This document shows, piece by piece, positions 10,141 to 23,117 of a stretch of 64,000 nt of DNA. The notes beneath the pieces are model-generated. The model was not told the DNA's origin, made no database searches, and saw only the letters and a list, made by a program, of their open reading frames with translations. Position 1 is the first letter of the stretch. Each line of letters opens with the position of its first letter. Origin of the DNA: Vitellaria paradoxa (lineage: Eukaryota; Streptophyta; Magnoliopsida; Ericales; Sapotaceae); contig CM034233.1 of the NCBI GenBank assembly GCA_019916065.1, forward strand, positions 38,604,862 through 38,668,861, written 5' to 3'. A program made the position numbers and the translations under genes.

Positions 10141-12842
10141 TTGTTTTTGATAGGCAATATTAATTTTATAACCAAAAAACATAGATGTACAATGTACTCA
10201 TTACAATTCCCGAAGAGAAAGAACACGCCCCTAAGGCCATCATTCTGCCTTAACCTTGGTTAGGGAACCTCTAACCTAATCCACTAATAAATTTTCATTT
10301 GTGTCATAATCATCACGAGGCAAAGTTCTCCATAATATAAATATAACTCTATTGAATTATAGTAATTAATATAACTTGCTACTCTATCTAAGGGTACAAA
10401 AGAATAACATTAATCATCATAACTGAGGTATTAAATACATAAGTTACTAATTAAATGATAAAATAGAATGACAGTCTAAGTCTCTCAATCAAATGTCTTC
10501 TAGGAGTCCCATCTCAGACCTTGAAACCAAAACTGTAGAAAGTGGGTACTAGTCCACTTGTAACCACCGCACATGCAAGCATGAAAGCAAGCAATACATG
10601 CCCTAGTGTAATACTATGTAAACATGTATATCTTCCAATACAATATCATCACCACAACATAACCTATTACAGTATCAAAATTATATCAATCAAGCATCCA
10701 TTAAAATTTTCTTATCTTATATATCATTACCAATTCAGTTATCATTATCGTATTATGTCTGATGTGCATATGTCATCTCAAGTATATATATATATATATC
10801 CGTTATAACATCATCAATCACATCAATGGTCTCAAGAACACATATAAAAAATACACACATCAACCCCTAACACTTAACATTAAGACTAAGCCCAGACTTA
10901 TGCACACCAACATATTAATACTCAAAAACTAGACTTAACTCTAACTCACGCACACACCAACACATGCAATAGTTACTTTGCATCATGAAGACAATCCAAT
11001 ACATCTTGTGTCTGTATCGTGAAGGCACTCCAATACATTATCACAGGTGTCTGCACCACGAAGGCAGTCCAATACGCTTTGTGGGTTATTAGCTTACTAG
11101 AAACAATAACTAACCTTGCACAAGTAAAGCAATCCAATATGTTATCATATGTGTCTGCACCGCGAAAGCAATCCAATACGCTTTGTGGGTTATTAGCCTA
11201 CTAGAAACAATAACTAACCTCGCACAGGTTAGAGGACTTTCAACCCCCAAGTGTTAACCTTTATTTAATAATATCTTCCTGACCTAAAATGAACTCATGC
11301 CACACACTCACACCCACCACACTAATAAACTTATTACACAACACACCATCGCATCAAATCATAATCCATCATCAACAAGACATCATAGTCTTTTGTAGGA
11401 CATCATAGCCTAAACCTTTTTATCACATTATTAACAATAAAGCTTTTATTATTAACCACAATTCATAACCGAATATATTTACTTAGTATTTTATTTCCTT
11501 ATCAAGCCTTTCATCAAAATTTTTCTTTTTTAAGCTTACTAGGAAACCTTTTTCTAAACACATTAAGTTTTCTATATCCATTTATGAGAAATCTTTCCTC
11601 AAAATACTACTAAGAATTCAATGACATGAACTTTAGAAAAACCTCGTTTTCAATATAGTATATTGGTTGAAAACCCTTATCACTTCAGACCATATTAGGT
11701 CATTAAAAACATTTTAGAAATTTCAATTAGATTTCCCTTGAAATTTCATTTAAAATATTCATAGTTTGAAATAATATTAGAAATTAATACTATTAGTTTT
11801 AACAATCCATATTCCTTCATATGTAAAATTATTCAAAACATTTTAGTGAAGGAGTGCACATGGCTAAGCAAAGGAGTGCACACAGACCAACTTGAGTACA
11901 CGGGCTTCATGCACAGGTGCACAAGGAATGAAGTTTGGGTGCATAAACCTCTTGCACCAGAATACAGTTTCAGGCTCTGGCTTTTGGTTCTTTAAATCTC
12001 AAAGTCATTTTTCATGTTTCAATGCCATGACCTTTCAAATTTATAGCTGCTTTTAGTCCTTCTCATCATGTGAACATGACCATTAACCAATTTCTCATTT
12101 GGTCAATTGTGTAACAAAATTATAATACACTATCCAATTTCTTCTTCCTTAATTCATACCTATATATATTTGTATTTTTCATCACAATTTCACATCTATT
12201 ATGTATTAAGCAATGTGTTATCATAAAAAGCAGGTCATAAACACAACTATTAACAATATGTAACTAAGAAGCAAGAAATCCCCTACCTCAATTTAACTCA
12301 GGAAGGAAGAACTAAATGCTGGAAAGTTCAAAATTCGCTGGGAAATCTTAACAACTCGATCAAGTAATCTAACACCAAGCCAATGAGCACAAGCCACTCA
12401 TTTTAACTCTAATAGGACTTCTGAAAAGGAACTGGAGCTCAATTTGGATGAATTTCCTCACAACTTAAACCTTTCTCTCTCTCATCTGGTTTCTATTCTT
12501 CAACAAAACCCACACATATACATATATGTAAGTTATAATGCTTCGTGATGAGGGAAGGAAAAAGCAAACTGATGGATTTGATATGGTTGGTGCTCCTATA
12601 GCATGGGTAAGACAATAAGGTAGTTTTACGAGTGACTAGAAAAGAATTGGCCAAATTTTAGAAAATAGAAAATGACATGCACTGACACAGAAGGGACCCT
12701 AGGCACACAAGAAGCATGTGTGGGTGCCCGGGCCACACCCAGGTGCATAGGGAATTAGTAAGCCGTGCACCTCAGCCACCAACACTTAACCCAAAAGTCT
12801 TAGATTGTTCTAAAATTGGACCAATTTCAATCGAAAGTCAAA
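10141..12842. other. LTR-like non-coding sequence left of the Athila array
   Basis: No supportable ORF. It holds a (TA)n run at 10783-10799, the 104-bp tandem repeat (11031-11230) and GTGCAC-rich phrases around 11850-11930 and 12700-12770 that resemble plant gypsy LTR sequence read in antisense. I could not place LTR ends or a primer site. It ends at 12842 with TCAAA, the five bases next to LTR1 and hence the candidate target site of the array's first element. Confidence 0.35.
11031..11230. repeat. 104-bp tandem repeat, two copies, with shorter internal motif
   Basis: Two copies begin CAATACATTATCACAGG (11031) and CAATATGTTATCATATG (11135). GTGTCTGCACC recurs at 11047 and 11151, exactly 104 bases apart. 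A shorter motif, CGAAGGCAGTCCAATACG and variants, occurs about five times between 10983 and 11180, so the repeat seems built from smaller units. Confidence 0.8.
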
Positions 12843-12907
12843 TGATTGGACATCAATTGTTACATATTTATACATTCAAATTACACTTGCACACATCAGT
12901 AAAAAGA

Positions 12908-12915
12908 TATAAAAT
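12908..12915 (+). promoter_or_regulatory. Possible TATA box in LTR1
   Basis: TATAAAAT lies 66 bases inside the LTR and recurs at the same place in LTR2, LTR3 and LTR5. It is the best TATA-like motif near the LTR start. A transcription start has not been shown, so the call is tentative. Confidence 0.35.
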
Positions 12916-13304
12916 CTATGTTTTGTGCAGATTTCATCTCCATATCTCCAAAGTGGAATATGTGTTGATTTCTATCACAAAAACAAGAAATTAAGCTACA
13001 TTGAGGATGTTGAGAAGAAAGCATGCTGCACAACACATCAAAGGATTGAAGCTATTTCAGAAGAAGAAGAAAATTCAGTTGAAATCAATGCAAAGAGATC
13101 AGAATCACTATTCTGGAAATTTCTGCAGCAGAGGATCATATTCGAATATGGTTTTACTGTATTCGAATATAAGCTTCTTCACAGCAACGAATTCCATGTG
13201 ACCCCAACTTCCCCATGTGATGTAACCTGCAATCCAGGGAGGGCAAATCAGGAAAAAAAAGATATAGGAGAGAGAAGGAGCCATCATGAGGACAACATTC
13301 GGTT

Positions 13305-13347
13305 AGAGGAGAGAGAAAGAGAGGAGAGAGAAGGAAGAGAGAAGTGG
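13305..13347 (+). promoter_or_regulatory. GA-rich (GAGAGA) tract in LTR1
   Basis: About 43 bases made almost only of G and A, rich in GAGAGA and GGAGAGAG, conserved in every LTR copy in the window including copy A. Plant BPC/GAGA-binding proteins recognise such tracts in promoters. Its role here is inference. Confidence 0.4.
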
Positions 13348-14372
13348 AGTAGAGACACAAAAAGAAAACAGAAAAAAAATCCGGAAAGGAGATTCAGATT
13401 TCGTACAGAGAGTTTTGGAGAGAAATTCATTGAGAGTTCATAGTTTTACATGGGAATTTCAATTCGGCATTAGAGTTTTTGAGATTTACATTTTGAATTC
13501 ATTCCAATTTCTGTAATCAGATTTTCAGTTCTAAATCCATTTAACTTTCAATTTCAGATTGTAATGTCTTCCAATCAGATTTCCACTTCTGTTTTTCTTC
13601 TTTTTAACATGCTCGGCTAAGTCTTCTTGGGCCAAGGCAAGGGTAATACCTTTCCAATGAATCTCAAGTGGCCGAACTTCATGGATTTACTTTGAGTTCT
13701 TATGGTTATCAAATCAATTTGCAGCTGGGTGTCTTAGAACTCATTGATTCAAGACCCGATTAATCCAACTTTGTATATCCTATTGATGAGTTCATAGGTG
13801 TTGCTTAACTTAGAACTCTCATGACATTGTTGTATGTGGGTTGCTAGAATTAGAACTCCTATTGTCCTTAAAATAGGTTATGCACATTGAGTGTTTAATC
13901 CATGGTTTGTTTCAATTGAAATTAATTTTCTCAAAAATCAGAACAAATTGATTTGGTAATTTATAAACTCTTGGCACTTGAAATTCATTCGGATTGGTAT
14001 TAAACTTGTCTTGCTCAACTTTTTTATCACTTAATCTTTTAGTTTAAATTCACTTTGCTTTTGGAAAATTAGTTCAAAACCATCAACCAACCAAATCAGA
14101 TTTTAATTTTCTATTTCACATTTTTCTGTGAGTTGTGTTTTGCCAAATTAATCTCCATTAGAGTCATTCACTTCATTACTCCCTAGATCCCTGTGGAAAT
14201 GACCTGGGACTTACCAGTTATTTTGTGCTTCAACCACACCTTGCACTTGGGGGAAAACTTGTCTTGATTTACCTCACTTAACATTTTCTTTAAATTTGAA
14301 TTTATAATCTGAATTTTCATTTGAGCTTTTATCTTGGAGTGAGGTAATTAAACAAGAACAAGCACAAATTTA

Positions 14373-14392
14373 TGGCGCCGTTGCCGGGGATC
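14373..14392 (+). other. Primer binding site, tRNA-Asp, unit 1
   Basis: TGGCGCCGTTGCCGGGGATC complements 20 bases of the 3' end of plant tRNA-Asp(GUC), CCA included. The leader follows to 14719. Confidence 0.92.
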
Positions 14393-14719
14393 TTTGAGAA
14401 GCAATGGTGTTTTGAGCCTTTGGAGCATTAACTGGCAGTACATCTCACCACCATTTTCAACGACAGAGCTGCTTAACTTGTTGAGTAACTTTGTTTCATC
14501 TCTATTTCTATTTCTTTTATAGTCTTGGTTGTTAGTTTAGTTTTAGAACTGTTTGCATCTGAATCCTGAATTTCTGATTTGAAACTGTTTCATCTGATAT
14601 TCGAATACGGCTGTATTTCTCTGCTGAGAGCTGTAGTTGCAATTCTCTGTGAATCAGTAGATGAAATTGTGAAGTTAGGAGTTTAGATTGGAGTTTTGTT
14701 TCAGTCTGAATTTCTGTTT

Positions 14720-17700
14720 ATGCTTTTAAGGTCTGGGTAAACTAGTTGGAAACAGATCTGAATTGCATTCTCCATCTTCTCTTGCTGAATTGATTGAATT
14801 TGCTGCACTACATTCACAATCTGAATTTTCTGTTGCACATATGGATCCACCACCTGTTCTGCCGGAAGGAAGTGTTCAAGGAGAGAATGATCAAATGGAT
14901 CAAAACATCCTTAGACCTCTCCGGGAATATCTTTATCCAGCTAGACAAACCACTCCATCTTGCATTGTTCTTCCAAATGGACATCAGAATTTTTATCTTA
15001 AACCTGGAACAATTCAGCTTTTACCAACTTTTCATGGCATGGACTCAGAAAATCCTTATATGCATATGAAAGAATTTGAAGATGTTTGTGGAACTTGCAT
15101 GGATAGGAATGTTAATGAGGACATGGTTAGGCTTAAATTATTTCCATTTTCATTGAAAGACAAGGCAAAAATGTGGTTGAATTCACTTGAGCCTAGATCA
15201 ATAGGTACTTGGAGAGACATGCAAACAAAATTTTTGAAGAAATATTTTCCTGCAAATAGAACTGTAATTCTTCAACAGCAAATAATGAATTTTGTGTGTA
15301 AATCCAATGAAACATTTGCTCAAGCATGGGAAAGATTCAAGGAATTATTGCAAGCCTGTCCACATCATGGTTTTGAATCTTGGAGAATTGTTAATTTTTT
15401 CCATAATGCATTAACTCCAAATCTGAAAATGTTGGTTGCCACCATGTGTAATGGTGAATTCTATGACAAAACTGCTGAAGAGGCTTTACATTTCTTTGAT
15501 GCTTTAGCTGAAAACACTAAACAGTGGGAGGTAGTCTCCCCATCTTGTTCTGAATTTTCTGACAGATCAAATGATAGAGGAAAGTTCCATCTCAATGAGG
15601 CAGATGATGTTGGAGCTAGGTTGGCTGCATTGTCAAGAAAGATTGAATTGATGGAGCAAAAGAAGCAAACATTGAAGGAGAGTGAAGTGAAGTGTGTGAT
15701 GTGTGAAACCGCAGACCACAGGACTGATGATTGCCCAACACTTCCAGCTTTTAAGGAAGTTCTCTATGGTCAAGCAAATCCCACACAAGCTGCAAGACCC
15801 TTCAATCAAAATCAGGGGATGAACACATATTCGCAAGGCCATAGTCCATATTCGAATAACTACAACCCTGGCTACAGAAATCATCCAAACCTTTCCTGGA
15901 AAGCAGAAGCACAGAACCAACAATACCAACCTCAACAAAATGTGCAACCCCAACCATTTCCTTCTCAGCCTTTTCAACCTCAGCAGAATACAAATTTTTA
16001 TCAGCCACCTCACAAAAGATCTTTGGAAGACACCTTGCAACAATTTATGCAAGGGCAGATTGGAACCAACAATCAAATTTCAAGTTTCAAGAGCAGACAA
16101 ACAGGGCCATGGAAGACATCCGAAGTCAATTGTCAAAGCTAACTCAAGCTTTAACCATCAGAGAATCAGGAAAGCTTCCATCTCAGCCAAGACCAAATCC
16201 TACAAGCCAAGTTCATTTCAGTGAATCATCTTCATCTGCTGCAAATGAAAATCTGGAGCATGTACAAGCTGTTTCAACATTGAGAAGTGGTAAGCAAATT
16301 GTCAAGCCAGATTACAAACCACCTGCTGAAGAAATTGAGGAAGAAAATGAGCAAGAAATAATGAAAAATGAAGAGGAAATGCAGCTGAAACAGAAATTGG
16401 ACAGCAGAACAGAAAGTGAACAGAAACAGCAATTTAGCACTTCTGAGAAAGAAATCATGTTTCAGAATGAAGAGCAAGAATTGAAGCAAAATGAAAGACT
16501 AATTGGGGACAACAAGTTGGACAGCAGGAAACTTGAGGAAAAGCAGAATCTGAGCCAAGAAAATCAGGAAATTCTGATGCAGCCAAAGGAATATTCGAAT
16601 ACCAGCAAGCAACATTCGAATAGCAGTAAGCAGCAAATCAGAATCCAGAGAACAGAGCAGGTAAATTCTGAAATAAAGAGGAAATTTCTGACAATAAGAA
16701 AAAATTTTTGAGGAAAATCAGTTTGAAAAGAGTGAAAAAGATTTTGAAAATAAAGAGATTTTGAATAAAACCAAGTTGGACAAATCTGAATTTGTTCCAA
16801 AACTTCCATTTCCACAAAGATTGAACAAAGCCAAGAAAGAGAATTTGAATTCTGACATCTATGAATTGTTCAAACAAGTCAGAATCAATATTCCCTTACT
16901 TGATGCAATTAAACAAAATCCATCCTATGGAAAATTTTTGAAAGATTTGTGTACTGTTAAGAGGAAAATGAATGTGAAAGAAAGAGCATTTTTGACTGAA
17001 CAAGTGAGCTCCATTTTGCAATTTAAAACTCCTCCCAAATATAAAGATCCAGGTTGCCCCACCATAGCCTGCTTAATTGGGAATCAAAGGGTAGATCAAG
17101 CTTTGCTAGATTTAGGTGCAAGTGTCAACCTCTTACCATTCACTGTTTACAAACAGCTGGGGTTGGGAGAACTTAGACCTACTAGGGTGACACTACAACT
17201 TGCTGATAGGTCAGTTAAAGTCCCTAGGGGTGTGGTTGAGGATGTCTTGATTCAAGTGGATCATTTTTACTTTCCAGTGGACTTTATAGTGCTAGACACT
17301 CAGCCCATTCAAGGAAACCAACCAGCTGTACCTGTTATCCTAGGAAGACCATTTTTGGCCACCTCAAATGCCTTGATCAATTGTAGAACTGGAGTTATCA
17401 AGTTCTCCTTTGGAAACATGACAATTGAGAAAAACATCTTCAAGGTGACCAAACAGCGAGTGATTATGAGGAAGTAGAGGAAGTTGATTGGATTCAAACA
17501 ACCACTCAAGATCACTTTGATAGAGAGTATTTTGATGACCCTTTGGAGAAAGCCTTAGTGAATAATGAGCAAGTAGATTTCCTAGCTGATTGTGACTTGG
17601 AGAATTGTGAGGGAGGACAATTTGAGGAAATGAAAAATTCAATGCTATTGGTGAATCAGTGGAGACCATCTGTGGAGTCTTTAGAGCTGCCCATAGCCAA

Positions 17701-20642
17701 GCCTCTGTCATTTTTGGACCAGCCACCAAAACCTGAGAGAAAACCCTTGCCAAGTGACTTGAAGTATGTATTTTTGGGTGAGGGAGAGTCCTATCCAGCT
17801 GTCAGTTCATCTCAGCTGAGGTTGGACCAAGAAAATAGACTTGTGGAAGTCTTGAGGAAGCATAGAGGAGCTTTGGGCTGGACTATAGCAGATCTGCAGG
17901 GAATAAGTCCATTGATTTGCACTCATAGAATATTTTTGGAGGATGAGGCCAAGCCTATTAGGCAAATGCAAAGGAGACTCAACCCCAACATGAAAGAGGT
18001 TGTTAGAGGGGAGGTAATCAAGCTTTTGGATGCTGGAATTATCTACCCCATCTCAGATTCTAAGTGGGTGAGTCCAACTCAGGTAGTGCCTAAGAAATCT
18101 GGAGTGACTGTGATTAAGAATGAAAAAGAGGAATTAGTTCCAATGCGCATCCAAACAGGATGGCGCATGTGCATAGATTATAGAAAGTTGAATGCAGTCA
18201 CAAGGAAAGATCACTTCCCTCTTCCATTCCTAGATCAGGTATTGGAAAGAGTGGCAGGGCATGCATTTTACTGTTTCTTGGATGGTTACTCTGGGTATAA
18301 TCAGATTGAGATTGCATTGGAGGATCAGGAAAAGACCACATTCACTTGCCCATTTGGCACATTTGCATATAGGCGTATGCCTTTTGGTCTTTGCAATGCT
18401 CCTGCAACATTTCAGAGATGTATGATGAGTCTGTTTAGTGATTTTGTAGAGAGATTCCTTGAAGTTTTTATGGATGACTTTTCAGTATATGGCAGTGACT
18501 TTGATACATGTTTGGGAAACTTAGAGAAGGTTTTGATTAGATGTGAGGAGAAAAACTTGGTTTTGAATTGGGAAAAATGCCACTTTATGGTAACTCATGG
18601 AATTGTCCTTGGCCACATAGTGTCTTCTAGGGGGATAGAAGTAGACAAAGCTAAAGTGGAAATTATTCAAAAACTTCCTACCCCTAGATGTGTTAAGGAT
18701 ATCAGATCATTTCTTGGCCATACTGGGTTTTATAGAAGGTTTATTGCATCATTCAGTGCCATTGCTAGACCTTTGTGCAACCTTCTATCCCAGGATGTTC
18801 CCTTTGATTGGACACCAGAGTGTCAGGCCTCATTTGATAGACTTAAGAGTTTGCTCACCTCAGCTCCCATTATGCAGCCACCAGACTGGACTTTACCATT
18901 TGAGATCATGTGTGATGCTAGTGATTGTGCCATTGGTGCAGTGCTAGGACAGAGGAGGGATAGGAGACCACATGTGTTGTACTATGCTAGCAAAACCCTT
19001 AGTGAAGCACAAAGGAATTACACTACTACTGAGAAGGAGTTGCTAGCAGTAGTATATGCCTTGGACAAGTTCAGATCATACCTGGTAGGTTCCCATGTCA
19101 TAGTATACACTGACCATGCTGCTTTGAAGTATCTCTTGACCAAACCTGATGCTAAGCCTAGACTTATTAGATGGATTCTTCTGCTTCAAGAATTTGATTT
19201 AGAAATCAAGGACAAAAAGGGAGTTGAAAATGTAGTTGCTGATCACCTTTCTAGACTCCCACATCAGGATTTAGCATCTTTTGATTCTCCCATCAATGAG
19301 ACATTCCCTGATGAGCAGTTGTTCCACATAGACTCTTCTGAGGTACCTTGGTTTGCAGATATAGCCAACTACCTAGCTTCAGGTATTGTGCCTTCTCACT
19401 GGACCATGCTGGATAGAAGGAAGTTCTTTAGGAATGTGAGACACTTTTTCTGGGATGACCCTTATTTGTTTAAGTATTGCTCAGATCAAGTCATAAGGAG
19501 ATGCATACCCGAGAGTGAAGCCCAGAGTGTCGTTAGTTTTTGTCATACTCTTGCATGTGGAGGTCATTTTTCAGCTAGGAAGACAGTGGCAAAGATTTTA
19601 CAGAGTGGATTGTTTTGGCCTACCATGTTTAGGGATGTGCATGCCTTTTGCGTTGCTTGTGATAGGTGTCAAAGGCTTGGTAAGATCACTAGGAGAAACA
19701 TGATGCCACTTCACCCCATTTATGTGCTTAATATCTTTGATTGTTGGGGTATGGATTTTATGGGACCATTTGTGAATTCATTTGGCAATGAGTATATCTT
19801 AGTGGCAGTGGATTATGTTTCAAAGTGGGTAGAAGCCATACCAACTAGGACCAATGACCACAAGGTAGTGATAAAATTTTTGAAGGAAAATGTGTTTTCA
19901 AGATTTGGAATGCCAAAGGCCATGATAAGTGATAGGGAACACATTTTTGCAATAGACATGTTGGTCTTTTGATGAAGAAGTATGGGGTGTTACACAAAGT
20001 TGGAACATCTTACCACCCCCAAACAAGTGGACAAGCTGAATTAGCCAATAGAGAGATCAAAAGAATCATTGAAAAAACAGTGAATCCCACAAGGAAAGAT
20101 TGGTCTTTGAAATTGGTTGATGCACTTTGGGCTTATAGGACTGCCTACAAGACTATCCGTAGGCATGTCTCCTTATAGGTTAGTGTATGGAAAAGCTTGT
20201 CATCTTCCTGTGGAACTTGAACACAAGGCCTTTTGGGCAGTGAGACATTTTAATGAGAGCATCACTGAATCTGGTTTTCAAAGAAAATTGCAACTAAATG
20301 AGCTTGAGGAGATTAGGAATGATGCATATGAGAATGCTAAGATCACCAAGGATAGAGTGAAGAAATGGCATGATACACATATCCTCAAAAGAGAGTTGTT
20401 TGTGGGTCAAAAGGTTTTGTTGTATGACTCAAGGTTACACTTGTTTCCCGGGGAAATTGAAGTCCAGATGGAGTGGTCCATATGTGATTCAGAACATCAC
20501 TGAGTTTGGGGCTGTTGACATTCAAAATCCAACCTCCAAGAATGTTTTTAGAGTGAATGGACAGAGATTGAAAGAGTATCATGAGAATTTTGTTGCTGAA
20601 GTAGAGAGTTGGGATCTTGAAGATCCCCCAAATTCTATTTGA
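14720..20642 (+). pseudogene. gag-pol: Gag-Pol of unit 1, broken by several indels
   Basis: It has the same domain order as the intact unit 2 protein. An extra G at about 14737 ends the frame from the usual ATG after six codons (GGG TAA); the next in-frame Met is at 14841 (M-D-P-P-P). Further one-base breaks lie near 16078 (after the zinc knuckle), 16671-16700 (charged linker), 17456 (after protease), 19936 (integrase core, just past the second catalytic Asp), 20155 and 20449 (integrase C-terminus). The reverse transcriptase and RNase H part, 17543-19972, is open. Most breaks are single bases in short homopolymers, so consensus error and real decay cannot be told apart here. Confidence 0.88.
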
Positions 20643-21710
20643 ATGAAGGAAGAATTCTGATTTGTATCATAGTAGTGTAGGTTCTGTTATGCTTTTGATT
20701 TTCTGTTTTCTTTTGTTTTTGTAAAAAAAAAAAAGAGGTTGTATATGGTTATTGCTAACCTTCAGTTTTCAGCCTGCAAGTAGTACTCAACTGAGGAAGT
20801 GAAGAATCTGCTTGATTAAAAGAATCCAGTCAAATCTGATGTGATCAGTTGCAATTGCAACTGCAGCTGTGATCATGCAGTAGCTGGACTAAATGCCTTG
20901 CCACTGCTGAAATGTGAGCTTGAAACAAGTTGGTGGGGAATGGTCACAGCAGCTGACTATCAGCTTTCATTTCTTGGTAATAAGTTGAATTTTCATTCAC
21001 AATCTTCAGGTATGTTACTTCACCAACCTTTCTTTAACTTGCTGGTTTAATACATTGAGGACAATGCATGATTTTAGTTGGGGGGGACACAATCTGAGTT
21101 TGTGGATGTGAATAGTATTTTTACTGCAATTTGCTGAATTGAGTGATTGGATATGATCAGAATGTTTTGAATATGATTTGGAATTGCTTGAATTGAATTA
21201 AGATCATGCTTATGTCAGTTTGAGTTTGCATATGTTGAAAATTGAAAAAAATTTTTAAAATTTGGAAAAATTGCAAAACTTCTTCTTGAATTAGTTATTT
21301 CTTTTGAAATAATTTTCGAATCCTAGCTGTGGCAAAACTTAATTTGAGTATTCTTAAGAAGTGGGGGAAGAATTTCTGGTTTTCTGGACACTGGAATTGC
21401 AAATTGCTGATAACCTGTATTCGAATATGGGTCTGGGTATTCGAATATGATGTCGGTTTTAAATCCTGTATATACCCGTGAGTGGCCCCATTCAAGGTCC
21501 TGTTCTATTCGAATACGAGCCCTGGTGCCCACAACCCTGGAAACCTTCACCATTCCACATCTTCTTCCAGTCTTTTACTTTCAGATTATCTGAGTGAGAT
21601 TTTGAGTTGACATTGAAAGGAAGATTCAGATACAGAGCTGCGATTGAAGAAGCTAGGGTTTACAGCTTTGGAGAATTTCTGATAAAGGGTGGAGAATCAA
21701 TTGAAGCAAG
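20643..21710 (+). other. Inter-ORF spacer of unit 1
   Basis: Non-coding. It holds an A run (20723-20734), the GTTGCAATTGCAAC palindrome near 20848, the spacer polypurine tract TAGTTGGGGGGGA (21075-21087), a possible intron (donor GT at 21010, acceptor AG at 21583-21584), and ATTCGAAT palindromes at about 21419, 21439 and 21508. Confidence 0.8.
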
Positions 21711-23117
21711 ATGCCACCAAAGAGGATGAAGAAGATGGCTTACAAAGGTAAGGCTAAAAGAAGGAGCATGAGGATTTTGAGCCAACATGGTAAGGGTTCT
21801 TCACTTGTTGTTCAGGAACCCATAACATATGAACTGTCACTCTTCCTAAATAAGACCGTAGGTCCTCCTCTAGAACAGAATCATTCCATTCTGTAGGTAA
21901 TGAGAGTTTGAGTGAGAGACATGATGATCATGTCTCTAATGTTGAAAGGAAAACTCTGTTTGGAGTTCCTGAGAATGTGCCTACTAAGGAACACATGACT
22001 GCTACTGAGCATGAGGTCCACACCTCTGAAAAGGTTCCTGAGGATGAACCTGAAGCCCAATCTGACCATGATCTGTTTGATGAGGGTTCTTTTGATAACT
22101 TGAGGTTTTCAACAAAGCTTCAAAGCTGATAATATGATGAGAATTACAAGCAAGAGAGCTGTGTTGAGTGAAAAGAGGAATTAAATTGGAGGATTACAAT
22201 GAACCACCCTATGAATGTTAGAATTATTTGAGGAAAAGGGGCTGGGCACATTGGGTTACAACAAGTAGGAGGGCTTGTGGTACCATATGTGAGAGAGTTT
22301 TATTCAAATGCTGAAGTGGGCTATGATCATGGGAGACCTGAGATAAACTCTAAGGTTAGAGGGAAGAGAATTAGTTTGAATCTTGAGAAGATTTCTTTCA
22401 TAGGTCACTTGCCTGTTGAAAGAATACCCGAATCCAACCTAAACAAAAAGCACGATGGGAGAAGCAATTGCATAAGGACAATTTGGCTAGGCTCTTCACA
22501 GCCAACCCTCAAGCTCAATGGACCACTGCTAGGATGTCCAAGTCAGGAATTACTCCCAAAAGTAATATCCTTCACATGCTAGTCTGTTCTTTATTCTGCC
22601 CCATGCTTACAAGTCAACCATCACTCTTGAAACAAGCCATGATTATGGGAAAGTTGTTGTTAGGCATTCCCATGATTTACCTTACCACATTTGGTGGTTA
22701 TTTCTCATGTGGTAGAGGAAACCAGAATCCACTGCTGGGCTGCCTTTTGGAGGTTTAATTACAGAGATAATTCAGCACTTTTTGGGAATAGAGGACGATG
22801 GTAGGAATGGCCATTGTGAAAGCTGCTCTTTGATTAGACAAGATATCTATGAATCGAAGCTTTCGAGGACAATTGAAGAACGTGCTGCTCCACCTGCAGA
22901 GTGTAAGAACAACCCAGCAAGCGAGCCAGCAGAGGAGGAGGCAATCTGACGCAAGTCCCCCTATTGAACACAGAGGAGAAGTTGGAACTTAATCCAAGGA
23001 AAATCAAAGTAGTACTGATGAGGGAAGTTAGTGAGATTGAGACAGGGGCTAGCAAAAGGCTTATTCGAATGGTGGAGAGGCATAATTCGAATTGGATCAG
23101 AAGGGAGAAATGCTTAA
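21711..23117 (+). pseudogene. Env-position ORF of unit 1, heavily broken
   Basis: It starts with the same ATG context and basic N-terminus as units 2-4. At the site where units 2 and 4 carry one extra base it reads CACACCTCTG and stays in frame, but it is then disrupted by many single-base indels from about 21840 to 23100. The indel density here is much higher than in its own reverse transcriptase region, suggesting a local low-quality consensus. See unit 4 for the best preserved copy. Confidence 0.8.

Larger units (their letters stand above)
12843..14366 (+). repeat. LTR1 (1524 bp), 5' LTR of unit 1
   Basis: It starts TGATTGGACATC directly after non-element sequence and ends AAGCACA, seven bases before the primer site. 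It shares diagnostic variants with LTR2 (CAGAACAAATTG at 13940-13951, TAATACC, CTCAACTT) and differs from LTR3, LTR5 and copy A. Paired ATTCGAAT palindromes are at 13140 and 13161. The long open frame through its middle exists in all LTR copies but begins at a non-ATG codon and encodes no known domain. Confidence 0.93.

Noticed and set aside
10542..10808. 88-codon frame ending in a TA microsatellite
   Set aside because: Low complexity with no domain, in LTR-like repeat sequence, without gene context.
12925..13443. 172-codon open frame through the middle of LTR1, also in LTR3, LTR5 and, shorter, copy A
   Set aside because: It begins at a non-ATG codon, its length differs between copies, its end is the low-complexity GA tract, and it resembles no protein. 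Its recurrence follows from LTR identity.
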